A DNA stretch of 64,000 nucleotides from Niveispirillum cyanobacteriorum (lineage in GTDB: Bacteria > Pseudomonadota > Alphaproteobacteria > Azospirillales > Azospirillaceae), in assembly GCF_002868735.1 (NCBI RefSeq), contig NZ_CP025612.1, forward strand, positions 496,001 through 560,000, read 5' to 3'. The notes under the pieces are model-generated. The model did no database searches and was not told the origin of the DNA. It worked only from the letters and a program-made list of their open reading frames with translations. The position numbers and the translations under genes were made by a program. Shown piece by piece: positions 22,560 to 30,951 of the stretch (positions are counted from its first letter, which is position 1; every line of letters begins with the position of its first letter).

Positions 22560-23723
22560 CTATCGGCGCGCGGTGACCAAAGTGGCGATAAGTGGGTTCG
22601 ACGTGGTCACCGTGCGAACCGCCTGAAAGCCGGTGGATGACAGGAAGCCGGCGATTTCCTGCGCGCTACGGCAGCGCCCGGACCCCATTGCCAGGAAATA
22701 GAAGCCGAAATAGGCGGCGCTGAGCCGCGCGCCTTCGGATGTTCCATCCATGGCTTCAGCGACGATCAGCGTTGTTCCGGGGCGCAACGACCGGTGGAGA
22801 TTGGCGAGAAGGGCCGCCACCCGCGAATCATCATGATCGCAGAGAATTCGGACCAGGGTGACGCAATCGGCATCATCGGGCAGCGGGTCGCGAACGAAAT
22901 CCCCGCCATGAACCCGTGTACGCGCTCCCAGCCCCAGTGATTCCAGGTGGCAGACGGCACGGTCGGCGACAGCGGGAAGGTCGAACAGCCGCAGTTGCAG
23001 GCTGGCATGGCGGTCGGCTGCGGCTGCCAGGAACGCGCCGTCGCCACCCCCGACATCAAGCAGGATGCGCGTCTGTCCGAAATCATGGGCCGCCAGGATG
23101 CAGTCGGCCATCATGGCCTGGCTTTCCCGCATCAGCAGGGAATAGCCATCGACCTCTGCCGCCTGTGGCCCCCCGGTCCCCATATCCCGGACATAAGCCC
23201 AGTATTGGCGTAGTTCCGTCTGTGCGCCGGCAGTGCGCAGCAGGTGGTCGGGTTCGGTCAGGTCGCGATACAGCATGGCGTGGTGCAGCACCATGGCACC
23301 GAGTCCCCGGTCACTGGCCAGCACGGCCCCGGCATCATCCAGCACCCAGAGGTCGGGTGCCGGTTCAAGCAGAAGGCCCAGGCAAACGTTGGCCCGCAGC
23401 AGCACGCGCAGGCGCCCCTCCGGGATGCCCAGATGCGCGGCCAGAACCCCGGTTGTTGCCGGTGCGCCCTGCAAGGTCTCATAAAGCCCTAGCCGGACAC
23501 CGGCCAGCAGCACCTGGGAGAAGATGAAGCCACCGGTCAGGCGGAACAGGTCGTTAGCCTTGCGGTTGCCGATACTGCGCAACAGCGGCAGCCGGGCAAT
23601 CAGCTGGCGGAACCGGGGCGATGCCACAAGCCGGTTGCGCCAGAGCCGCAGCCGCAGGGCAAGCGGCAGGCTGTCGGTCAGCACCGGCGGGATAATCTGG
23701 CTTTTGGCGGACTGTGCCGACAT
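22560..23723 (-). CDS. crtF: Hydroxyneurosporene/demethylspirilloxanthin O-methyltransferase (CrtF)
   Basis: CrtF (387 residues) is a SAM-dependent O-methyltransferase that methylates the C-1 hydroxyl of acyclic carotenoids, giving the methoxy groups of spheroidene or spirilloxanthin. It shows the N-terminal dimerisation domain (about residues 60-180, with ANDLFRLTGGFIFSQVLLAG), then the SAM fold with RILLDVGGGDGAFL (about 216-229) and LVRILCDHDD. It begins 7 bases after crtE with no strong ribosome site, suggesting translational coupling. The crtEF-bchCXYZ-puf order is the classic superoperon. Confidence 0.95.
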   Translation of the reverse strand: MSAQSAKSQIIPPVLTDSLPLALRLRLWRNRLVASPRFRQLIARLPLLRSIGNRKANDLFRLTGGFIFSQVLLAGVRLGLYETLQGAPATTGVLAAHLGIPEGRLRVLLRANVCLGLLLEPAPDLWVLDDAGAVLASDRGLGAMVLHHAMLYRDLTEPDHLLRTAGAQTELRQYWAYVRDMGTGGPQAAEVDGYSLLMRESQAMMADCILAAHDFGQTRILLDVGGGDGAFLAAAADRHASLQLRLFDLPAVADRAVCHLESLGLGARTRVHGGDFVRDPLPDDADCVTLVRILCDHDDSRVAALLANLHRSLRPGTTLIVAEAMDGTSEGARLSAAYFGFYFLAMGSGRCRSAQEIAGFLSSTGFQAVRTVTTSNPLIATLVTARR

Positions 23724-23730
23724 GCCTGTG

Positions 23731-24600
23731 TCAAGCTGCGCTGACAGAGAGCGTCTTTGGCATCAGCCGTGTCGCCTCGTTCCGGATCATCGCGCGAAAC
23801 GCATCCCGCCCGGCACAATCGGGCACACTGTCCGCAGCCGTTTCCACCAGGGTGCGCAGATGTTTCAGGACGGCGGGAATGCCGAGGGACATCGCGATGT
23901 TGGGTTTGCCATTGCGCCCATCCTGGCCGACCGGCTTGCCCATGCTGCCCGTCAGGCCGATCGCATCATAAAGATCATCTGCAACCTGATAGGCGGAACC
24001 CAGGGCATCGGCCAAAGTCAGCCAATCCTGTGGGCTGCCGCCGGAGGCCAACGCGCCGGCAGAGACCGCGCCCGCGAACAACGACGCCGTCTTGGCGCGA
24101 TGATACTGGGTGATGTCGATCTCTGGTTCACTCTCCCACGCTTGACCGGCGACAAGCCCATAGGGTGATCCCACGGCCTTGGCGATGGTGGCGATCAATG
24201 GCGCTGTCAGGCGGGGGTTGTGCAGGGTTTCCCGCGCCACCGTCTCAAACGCCGCCACGATCAGGCCGTCACCCACCAGAAGGGCGATGTCCTCCCCAAA
24301 CTCCGTATGCACGGATGTCTGTCCCCGGCGGGTGGCGGCATTGTCGAAGCAGGGCATGTCGTCATGCACTAGTGAGGCGCAGTGCAGCAGCTCAATCCCC
24401 ACAGCCGCCGCGGTGGCGGCCTGCGGGTCCCGATCACCGCAGGCCGTCGCCACGGCCAGACACAGACGGGGACGGATACGTGCGCCGCCGGGGAAAACCG
24501 CGTGGCGCAGCCCCTTGGCCAGAAGGGGAGGACAGCCATTGGCCGTGGACAGCCGCAGGGCGAGCTGCAGTCCGGTTTCAATGCGCTCGGGCAAATCCAT
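23731..24600 (-). CDS. crtE: Geranylgeranyl diphosphate synthase (CrtE)
   Basis: CrtE (289 residues) makes C20 geranylgeranyl diphosphate for carotenoids and the bacteriochlorophyll tail. The first Asp-rich motif DDMPCFD is at residues 80-86 and the second DDLYD at 208-212; GGARIRPRL precedes the first. I use the ATG at 24600 (MDLPERIETG), with GAGGAG upstream; a GTG at 24618 is the only longer option. It opens the superoperon and is divergent from crtD across a region carrying two PpsR-type sites. Confidence 0.96.
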   Translation of the reverse strand: MDLPERIETGLQLALRLSTANGCPPLLAKGLRHAVFPGGARIRPRLCLAVATACGDRDPQAATAAAVGIELLHCASLVHDDMPCFDNAATRRGQTSVHTEFGEDIALLVGDGLIVAAFETVARETLHNPRLTAPLIATIAKAVGSPYGLVAGQAWESEPEIDITQYHRAKTASLFAGAVSAGALASGGSPQDWLTLADALGSAYQVADDLYDAIGLTGSMGKPVGQDGRNGKPNIAMSLGIPAVLKHLRTLVETAADSVPDCAGRDAFRAMIRNEATRLMPKTLSVSAA

Positions 24601-24623
24601 GGGGCCGTCTCCTCGCACTTATT

Positions 24624-24641
24624 TGTCAATTTCATTTGACG
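24624..24641. promoter_or_regulatory. PpsR/CrtJ-type site, crtE side of crtE-crtD region
   Basis: TGTCAATTTCATTTGACG matches TGT-N12-ACA at 5 of 6 fixed bases (last A is G). It lies 24 bases before the crtE start and exactly 8 bases from a perfect site, the same spacing as at bchC, so it is probably half of a cooperative pair controlling both divergent carotenoid promoters. Confidence 0.65.
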
Positions 24642-24649
24642 ATAAAAAG

Positions 24650-24667
24650 TGTAAATCTAAATTGACA
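24650..24667. promoter_or_regulatory. PpsR/CrtJ-type site, crtD side of crtE-crtD region
   Basis: Exact TGT-N12-ACA (TGTAAATCTAAATTGACA), 36 bases before the crtD start. Together with the neighbouring site it fills most of the divergent promoter region. Confidence 0.78.
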
Positions 24668-24702
24668 CACCTTAAGCGAATGTCAATCCGCGAGGGACGG
24701 GC

Positions 24703-26280
24703 GTGAGCGGCGGAACTGAAAATGACGTGGTGATCGTTGGTGCCGGGATGGGCGGCCTGTCGGCTGCCCTGGTTCTGGCGAGTGCCGGTTTCAAGGTCGT
24801 GGTGATCGATGGAGCGGCGGGGCCGGGTGGAAAACTGCGGCAGGTAACGGCTGGCGGGCATTCATTCGATGCCGGTCCGACCGTTCTGACTATGAAGTGG
24901 GTGTTCGATACGCTTCTTTCCCGATGCGGCACGTCGTTGGAGACGGAGGTGGCATTGGTCCGCTCCGATCTGCTGGCCCGGCATTACTGGCGGGGCGGGG
25001 ACGGGTTGGACCTGTTCGCGGATGTTGACCGCAACGCCGATGCCATTGGCGATTTCGCGGGCGCGTGTGAGGCCGCTGGTTTCCGACGTTTCGCCAATGA
25101 CAGCGCCCGCATCTACCGATTGCTGGAACGCAGCTTTATTGATGCGCCCCGGCCCAATCCCTTATCGCTGTCAGCCCGTATCGGGCTGCATCGGCCAGGG
25201 TCGCTGCTGGCGCTGAAGCCTTACAGCACGCTGTGGTCGGCGCTGTCGGGCTATTTTGCAGATCCGCGTCTGCGGCAATTATTCGGGCGTTATGCCACCT
25301 ATTGCGGTTCGTCACCGTTCCTGGCACCGGCCACGCTGATGCTGGTGGCGCATGTGGAACAGGATGGTGTGTGGATCGTCCAGGGCGGTATGCATCTCCT
25401 TGCACGGCGCCTGATGGCGGTGGCGGAACGCCTGGGGGTCGTGTTCCGGTTCGCAGAGAATGTCGTGTCCATCGATAAGGACCGTTCGGGCCGTGCCATC
25501 ACGGGTGTCACGACCGACCAGCAGCGGCAGGTCAGGGCGGCATCGGTGATCTTCAATGGTGATGCTGCGGCCCTGGCCCAGCTGTTGGACCCGGGCAAGG
25601 TACCCCGCCGGCGGGTAGGGCAGCGGTCTTTGTCGGCACTGGTGGCCTGCGGTCCGGCCATCCCATCGGGCGTGCCGCTGGCCCATCACACAGTCTTCTT
25701 CTCCGACGATTACAAGGCGGAATTCGACGCCATCTTGCGCCAGCATCGCCCACCGGCGGACCCCACAATCTATGTCTGCGCCCAGGACCGCACCGACGCC
25801 GGCGCCTTGCGCGGGACGGCGGCGGGGAGCGGGGAACGGCTTTACAGCCTGATGAACATGCCGGCGGACGGTGATGGCCATGCCTACACGGAAAGCGAGA
25901 TCGACCGATGTCTGTCTTCGATGGAACGCCGTCTGGCCCGCAACGGGCTGCCCCTGCTGTTGGACAGGCAGGTGATGTCGATCACGGCACCGGACGGGTT
26001 CAACCGTCTGTTTCCGGGTACGGGCGGCGCGCTGTACGGGATGGCATCGCATGGCGCCATGGCGTCCTTCCGACGGCCATCGTCGCAGGGCCCGATCACG
26101 GGCCTGTATCTGGCTGGGGGCAGCGTGCATCCGGGGCCAGGGGTGCCGATGGCGGCCCTGTCGGGCAAGATCGCCGCCGAACGATTGATGGCGGACCGGG
26201 CTTTGATCGGCCGGTCCCGCCCGGTGGCTATCACTGGTGGTATGCCGATGCGGTCAGTGACTGCGGACACTACGCCCTGA
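24703..26280 (+). CDS. crtD: Acyclic carotenoid C-3,4 desaturase (CrtD)
   Basis: CrtD (525 residues) is an FAD-binding desaturase of the CrtI family acting on 1-hydroxy (or methoxy) carotenoids at C3-C4, on the path to spirilloxanthin. The dinucleotide motif VIVGAGMGGLSAAL is at residues 10-23 and GLYLAGGSVHPGPGVPMAALSGK near 465-487. It is distinguished from CrtI, also present here, by HSFDAGPTVLTMKWVFDTL and its pairing with crtC. Start is GTG at 24703, following GAGGGACGGG. The last ~27 residues, after KIAAERLMADRA, look like an out-of-frame overlap with crtC, not a conserved tail. Confidence 0.93.
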   Translation: MSGGTENDVVIVGAGMGGLSAALVLASAGFKVVVIDGAAGPGGKLRQVTAGGHSFDAGPTVLTMKWVFDTLLSRCGTSLETEVALVRSDLLARHYWRGGDGLDLFADVDRNADAIGDFAGACEAAGFRRFANDSARIYRLLERSFIDAPRPNPLSLSARIGLHRPGSLLALKPYSTLWSALSGYFADPRLRQLFGRYATYCGSSPFLAPATLMLVAHVEQDGVWIVQGGMHLLARRLMAVAERLGVVFRFAENVVSIDKDRSGRAITGVTTDQQRQVRAASVIFNGDAAALAQLLDPGKVPRRRVGQRSLSALVACGPAIPSGVPLAHHTVFFSDDYKAEFDAILRQHRPPADPTIYVCAQDRTDAGALRGTAAGSGERLYSLMNMPADGDGHAYTESEIDRCLSSMERRLARNGLPLLLDRQVMSITAPDGFNRLFPGTGGALYGMASHGAMASFRRPSSQGPITGLYLAGGSVHPGPGVPMAALSGKIAAERLMADRALIGRSRPVAITGGMPMRSVTADTTP

Positions 26281-27146
26281 CCATCATTGCCTTCATCGGC
26301 TCCGTCTTCTCCCCCTATTATCATTGGTCCGGGCGGGAGCGGCCCGATGATCACGTCGCCTTTAATGTCGCGCTCTATGGCCCTAACGGCAATATCTGGT
26401 GCATGACCGAACGCGGGCAGGCCAGTCTGGACCGTGGGCGGAATCACCTGCGGATCGGGTCCAGCGGCATGGTGATGCACGATGGCAGGCTGGTGATCGA
26501 TTTCACGGAAACGGCCCTGCCCTGGCCGGGGCAGCGCCTGTTGCCACGGCGGGTCACCGGACGGGTTGAGTTGCACCCGGATATTGTCAGCGACGGCTAT
26601 GTCGACCTGGATTCGGAGGGGCGGCACGTCTGGTCCCCCCGCATGCCCAAGGCCACGGCGATTGTCAGCTGCGATGCGCTGCCGGGCGGCGGCTGGCGGG
26701 GGCGTGCCTATCATGACATGAATTACGGTCAGCGCCCGGTTGAACAGGATTTCATCGGCTGGGACTGGGCGCGGGGTAATGTGGGTACCGGGGGGGATGC
26801 CGTCATCCTTTATGATGCCGTACCGCGCGTTGGGCCGCCCCGCCGTCTGGCGCTTCGGTACAGCACTTCAGGGACGCCAGATATCCTTGATCTGCCGGCG
26901 CGTCAGGAACTGCCGCGTGGGTTCTGGGGCGTGCGCAGTGGTGTTGCCTGTGACGTGGACTGGTCCCCGACGCTTGTTAAGCGGCTGGAGGATTCGCCCT
27001 TTTATACAAGGGCCTGTATTGAGACCACGTTAGCCGGACAGCGTCTTGAGATGGTGCACGAGACGCTGGATTGCCGCCGGCTGTCCAACCCATTGGTCCG
27101 GTTGATGCTGCCCTTCCGTATGCCGCGTCGGGCGCGGCCGGGCTGA
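26184..27146 (+). CDS. crtC: Acyclic carotenoid 1,2-hydratase (CrtC), start codon non-canonical
   Basis: CrtC adds water across the terminal double bond of neurosporene or lycopene, the first step to spirilloxanthin-type carotenoids. The clear homologous region runs from GPGFDRPVPPGGYHWWYADA through IIAFIGSVFSPYYHWSG, NVALYGPNGNIWCMTERG and YHDMNYGQRPVEQDFIGWDW to the end. No ATG, GTG or TTG is in frame between 25908 (deep inside crtD) and the middle of the conserved region. I therefore place the start provisionally at ATT 26184 (320 residues); CTG at 26277, which overlaps the crtD stop, is the other candidate. A frameshift giving a CrtD-CrtC fusion or a sequence error are alternatives. Function is firm, start is not. 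Confidence 0.85.
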   Translation: MDGGPGFDRPVPPGGYHWWYADAVSDCGHYALTIIAFIGSVFSPYYHWSGRERPDDHVAFNVALYGPNGNIWCMTERGQASLDRGRNHLRIGSSGMVMHDGRLVIDFTETALPWPGQRLLPRRVTGRVELHPDIVSDGYVDLDSEGRHVWSPRMPKATAIVSCDALPGGGWRGRAYHDMNYGQRPVEQDFIGWDWARGNVGTGGDAVILYDAVPRVGPPRRLALRYSTSGTPDILDLPARQELPRGFWGVRSGVACDVDWSPTLVKRLEDSPFYTRACIETTLAGQRLEMVHETLDCRRLSNPLVRLMLPFRMPRRARPG

Positions 27147-27148
27147 GT

Positions 27149-27307
27149 TCACGGGGCCTTGTTATCTGCCTTGGCTCGTTTGGCCTCCCGTGCGGCGCGA
27201 TCCTGCTTTTCATACCGGCGCAGGTCACGCCGCTGCCAGATATAGAAGGCGATGGCGAGGCCGAAGACCATTCCCGCCTCGATCAGGCCGAAATAATTCT
27301 CAGCCAA
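27149..27307 (-). CDS. Small membrane protein downstream of crtB (52 aa)
   Basis: A predicted 52-residue protein at the end of the bchI-bchD-bchO-crtI-crtB operon. It has one hydrophobic helix (residues ~6-23, FGLIEAGMVFGLAIAFYI) followed by WQRRDLRRYEKQDRAAREAKRAKADNKAP, a strongly basic cytoplasmic tail. I chose TTG at 27307, overlapping the crtB stop as TTGGCTGA with AAGGTGG upstream; an ATG at 27358 would give 69 residues with a leader lying inside crtB. The sequence is tidy enough to be a real gene, but I do not know a function. The shape (one helix, charged tail) resembles small assembly or carotenoid-linked proteins in photosynthesis clusters. Confidence 0.68.
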   Translation of the reverse strand: MAENYFGLIEAGMVFGLAIAFYIWQRRDLRRYEKQDRAAREAKRAKADNKAP

Positions 27308-28490
27308 GATGCGCCACCTTCTGCCAGCGTTGCAGCCGTCGTATGCGCCGATCCTCAAGCCGCCGCTGCTGCAAATCCATCAGGATGGTGGTTACCCGTT
27401 CGATCTGTGATCCCTGCCTTTGCGTCGTCACACGCCGGCCTTCCGCCAATGCAAAAGCGTCGGCGGCGGCGGCAACAAGGCGGGCAACCGATGGATCGGC
27501 GGGCGCCGATGCGGCCATGGCATTGGTATCCGGTGCCAGGATGACAGGCCGGCTTGCCCGCAACACCAGGGACAGTTTGCGGGGCAGCGTGGTCCGGGCC
27601 CGCTGGGAAACACTGTCATAGCCGTTTTGGGCGATGCAGCGCCCGATATCCTGATAAGTCAGGGCGGCGGTGCGGATGGCATGCCGGCAGCCAGCGGGCA
27701 GGCGGGCAATACCGGCATGACCCAACAGGTAATGGCGATCCGCCTCATCCAGCAGCCGTTTCACCACCCCGGCCAGCGCCGGCGTGAAACGGGGATCGCG
27801 CAGAAAGGCATCGCCCTCTATCCCGGCATCACGCAGCCAGTCCAGCGGCAGGTAGAGCCGGCCATTGCGTGCATCCTCTCCCACATCGCGGGCGATATTG
27901 GTCAACTGCATGGCAAGGCCCAGGTCGGCGGCCCGCGCCAGGGTCCAGGCATCGCCGGTTCGCATGACCAGCGACATCATCAGCCCAACAGTAGAGGCCA
28001 CCCGCGCCGCATATTGCTTTACCTCTGCAATGCTGCGGTACCGGCGGTCCACCATATCCATGGCAAACCCGTCCAGCAGGGACAAAGGGATGGTCTTGGA
28101 AATGCTGTGACCGCTCACAATGCGTTCAAAGGCGCGGTCACAGGCATGGTCGCAGGGCACGCCCTCATAAATCCTGTCCAGCCGTTGCCGCAGGCGTAGC
28201 AGGGCGTCGGGCCGCCGGGCCTGATCATCGATCAGATCGTCGGAATGGCGGCAGAAGGCGTAGAGCGCGTGAGCCGCCTGGCGTGTGCCGCGCGGCAACA
28301 ACAGGGAGGCGATGTGAAACGATTTCGATCCACGCCGAATGGAGGCGGTGCAGGCATCCAGATCAACCCCGTCACCGGTAAAGCCGTAATTCATGTCCAC
28401 CGTCCGTCGCGGGGCCAAGCGAGCCTTGTCAGGGCCGTCGGATGAAATCCTGATATCGTTGCAATCATTGGCGGGTAACCTGTCTTTCAC
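27300..28490 (-). CDS. crtB: Phytoene synthase (CrtB)
   Basis: CrtB (396 residues) joins two geranylgeranyl diphosphates to phytoene. The two Asp-rich motifs are RHSDDLIDD (about residues 80-88) and LTNIARDVGEDARNGRLYLP (about 195-214). It is longer than the usual ~340 residues: the C-terminal ~90 residues (from RASRPVILAPD) are Arg/Ala-rich with possible coiled coil, and the first ~30 residues are also extra. Start is GTG at 28490, overlapping the crtI stop (GTGA), so it is coupled to crtI. Confidence 0.95.
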   Translation of the reverse strand: MKDRLPANDCNDIRISSDGPDKARLAPRRTVDMNYGFTGDGVDLDACTASIRRGSKSFHIASLLLPRGTRQAAHALYAFCRHSDDLIDDQARRPDALLRLRQRLDRIYEGVPCDHACDRAFERIVSGHSISKTIPLSLLDGFAMDMVDRRYRSIAEVKQYAARVASTVGLMMSLVMRTGDAWTLARAADLGLAMQLTNIARDVGEDARNGRLYLPLDWLRDAGIEGDAFLRDPRFTPALAGVVKRLLDEADRHYLLGHAGIARLPAGCRHAIRTAALTYQDIGRCIAQNGYDSVSQRARTTLPRKLSLVLRASRPVILAPDTNAMAASAPADPSVARLVAAAADAFALAEGRRVTTQRQGSQIERVTTILMDLQQRRLEDRRIRRLQRWQKVAHLG

Positions 28491-30049
28491 GGTCGGTTAC
28501 TCCCGCTGCCGTAACTGGTGACCGCGGCGGCATCTGGAACCAGCCCATCCACGATCCGTGCGGACGACAAAACACCGGGCAGCCCAGCGCCCGGATGCGT
28601 CCCGGCACCGCACAGGAAAAGATTGTCCAACTCCTCGCTGCGGTTATGTGGCCGGAACCAGGCGCTTTGCAGCAGTTTCGGTTCCAGCGCGAATGCCGCC
28701 CCCTGCCAAGACAGAAGCCGATCGCGGAAATCCAGCGGCGTGGCCATCTTGGACACGACGACATGGCGCTCCAGATCAGGCAGAAGCGTGCGCGACAGAT
28801 GGGCCGCGATACGTTGTCGATAGGTTTCCGCCATGTCCTGCCAGTCTGTGGTGCCGCCCAGGTTTGGAACCGGGCTCAACACATAGAAGGCGTCGCAGCC
28901 GTCAGGCGCTACACTGGGGTCCACGGCGCTGGGGCGGTGCAGGTAGAGGCTGAAATCATCGGCCAGATGCTGCCGCTTGAAGATGTCGGTCAACAGGCCC
29001 TTGTACCGGGGGCCGAACAGCATGGTGTGGTGATCGACATCGTCATAGCGACGATTGGTGCCGAAATACCAGACGAACAGCCCCATCGAATAATCGCCGC
29101 GCGCGATTTTGGCATCGGTCCAACGGCGGCGGGGATGTTGGCTCAACAGCTTGCCATAGGTTGTGGCCGGGTCACCGTTGGAGATGACGATGTCCGCTGG
29201 CACGATCTCTCCCGATTTCAGGCGCACGCCCGTGGCCCGGCGACCCTGGGTCAGGATGGTTTCAACCGTCTCTCCCAACCGGATGACGCCGCCATTGCGG
29301 CGGACCAGATTGGCGATGCCATGGACCAGAGCATTTGTGCCCCCTACGGCATAATGCACCCCATATCGCCCCTCCAGATGCGCGATCAGGCAATAGAAAG
29401 AGGTGGCGGAAAAGGGATTGCCGCCAATCAGCAGCGGATGAAAGGAGAAGATGTTGCGAAGCCGCTCGTTCCTGAAATGCTTGGAAACAACCGAATAAAC
29501 GGAACGATACCCACCCAGGCGGACCAGCCTTGCCAGGGTTTTGGCGGTGAAGGTCAGGCTGTGGAAAGGCTGATCGGCCAGTTGTTCAAAAGCCACCTCA
29601 TAGATGCGGCGGCTTTCATCCATGAAGCTGCGATAACCCGCAACGTCGCGGGGATCGAAACGTGCAACCTCTGCCTCCATGGCTGCAGGGTCGCCGGAAT
29701 AGTTGAACCAAGCACCGTCATCAAAGCGGATTTTATAGAATGGGTTGCAGGGCCGGATCTGCACATCATCGGATAGGCGCCCACCACAGTCGCGCCACAA
29801 ATCCTCAAACATCCACGGTGCGGTGATGATGGTCGGGCCGGCATCAAAGACGAAACCATCCTGCCGGTGGGCGTAGGCCCGGCCGCCCGGTGCATCCAGC
29901 GGATCGATGATGGTGACGCCATAGCCTCGTGCTGCTAGCAGGGCGCCCGCCGACAGGCCGCCGACACCCGCACCGATGACCACGGCCTGTGGCCGTGACG
30001 GGTCGGGTGCCTGGGCGTCGGGCCTGACATGGGGGGTGATCATGTTCAT
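28487..30049 (-). CDS. crtI: Phytoene desaturase (CrtI)
   Basis: CrtI (520 residues) performs the serial desaturations of phytoene to neurosporene or lycopene. FAD motif VVIGAGVGGLSAGALLAARG is at about residues 23-42; GPTIITAPWMFEDLW and FSFHPLLIGGNPF are typical; the C-terminal signature is LFLCGAGTHPGAGLPGVLSSA. It starts at ATG 30049, overlapping bchO (ATGA), and overlaps crtB downstream. With CrtC, CrtD and CrtF in the same cluster, a four-step desaturation ending in spirilloxanthin is likely, but the number of steps cannot be read from sequence. Confidence 0.96.
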   Translation of the reverse strand: MNMITPHVRPDAQAPDPSRPQAVVIGAGVGGLSAGALLAARGYGVTIIDPLDAPGGRAYAHRQDGFVFDAGPTIITAPWMFEDLWRDCGGRLSDDVQIRPCNPFYKIRFDDGAWFNYSGDPAAMEAEVARFDPRDVAGYRSFMDESRRIYEVAFEQLADQPFHSLTFTAKTLARLVRLGGYRSVYSVVSKHFRNERLRNIFSFHPLLIGGNPFSATSFYCLIAHLEGRYGVHYAVGGTNALVHGIANLVRRNGGVIRLGETVETILTQGRRATGVRLKSGEIVPADIVISNGDPATTYGKLLSQHPRRRWTDAKIARGDYSMGLFVWYFGTNRRYDDVDHHTMLFGPRYKGLLTDIFKRQHLADDFSLYLHRPSAVDPSVAPDGCDAFYVLSPVPNLGGTTDWQDMAETYRQRIAAHLSRTLLPDLERHVVVSKMATPLDFRDRLLSWQGAAFALEPKLLQSAWFRPHNRSEELDNLFLCGAGTHPGAGLPGVLSSARIVDGLVPDAAAVTSYGSGSNRP

Positions 30050-30951
30050 GCGGCATCCACCCTGTTGGTGGGGCAGTTATGTATGGCGTCGGAAATCAGT
30101 CCCGCGACCATGTCGGCCCTGACTTCATGCAGAAGGTGACCGCCACGATCCACCGGCCTTAACCGGGCATCCCGCGCAATATCCCCCGCATGGCGCGTGT
30201 CTGACCAGGGAACCATGGGGTCGTCCTTTGCGGCGATCAGCGTGGGCGGGACGGGAAGGGCCGCCAGCAAGGCATCGAACCGTGTCAGATCCCATGCGGC
30301 CATCATGCCCAGTGCACCGCGCACATGACCGGAGGAGGTGAGAAGGCGGCGATAGAGCAATGCCCCGGCATTGTCGATCTGCGATCCGGTGGCCGTCAGC
30401 AGGTTGTCGCCGAACCAGCCGCCCCGTGCCACCGCTGCGAACAGGCTGGCCGACAGGGGGGCCGCGAACAAAGCCTTCGCCAGGGGGGAGAAGACCCGGT
30501 CCCCCCGGATGGGCCGAAAGGCGCCATTGATGGTCACCACCTTGGGGGGCGGCTTGACCGCGTCGCCCGTGCCCAATGATACCGCGATGGCGGCACCCGC
30601 CGAATGACCGATGATGACAGCTGGCACAATGCCAAGGGCGGTCATCAGCGCCTGCAGCGCCATCCGCATGCCGTTCAGCGACAGGTCGGGCCAACGCTGT
30701 GGCCGGGTGAAGCCATGACAGGGCAGGTCGGGCGCCATGACACGGTGTGTAGCGGCCAGGACCGGCAGCAGATGACGCCAGGAATGGCTGGCGGCGCCCG
30801 TCCCGTGCAGCAGCAGCATGACCGGCGCGTCGACTGGCCCCATTTCCTGCACATGCCAACGCAGGCCGCCGGCATCGACAAAGCAGCTGGCGGCCCGATG
30901 GGGCCAGTCCAGTCCGTCCCTGTTCCAGTCCAGCCAGCTGCTGTCCATCAT
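30046..30951 (-). CDS. bchO: BchO, alpha/beta hydrolase of the magnesium chelatase operon
   Basis: BchO (301 residues) is an alpha/beta-hydrolase-fold protein conserved with bchI and bchD; it is taken as a magnesium chelatase accessory protein, with unknown chemistry. Nucleophile Ser117 lies in IGHSAG, the acid probably in AAKDDPMVPW and the histidine in GGHLLHE. The oxyanion region is LLLHGTGAASHSW. Its start overlaps the bchD stop (ATGATGG, ATGA overlap) and its stop overlaps crtI. Confidence 0.94.
   Translation of the reverse strand: MMDSSWLDWNRDGLDWPHRAASCFVDAGGLRWHVQEMGPVDAPVMLLLHGTGAASHSWRHLLPVLAATHRVMAPDLPCHGFTRPQRWPDLSLNGMRMALQALMTALGIVPAVIIGHSAGAAIAVSLGTGDAVKPPPKVVTINGAFRPIRGDRVFSPLAKALFAAPLSASLFAAVARGGWFGDNLLTATGSQIDNAGALLYRRLLTSSGHVRGALGMMAAWDLTRFDALLAALPVPPTLIAAKDDPMVPWSDTRHAGDIARDARLRPVDRGGHLLHEVRADMVAGLISDAIHNCPTNRVDAA

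Noticed and set aside
25908-26183. ATG at 25908 as the start of crtC
   Set aside because: It would add ~90 residues that are an out-of-frame reading of conserved CrtD sequence; the CrtC family does not have them.
28595-29776. 393-codon frame antisense to crtI
   Set aside because: Opposite a conserved gene, no ribosome site or homology pattern.
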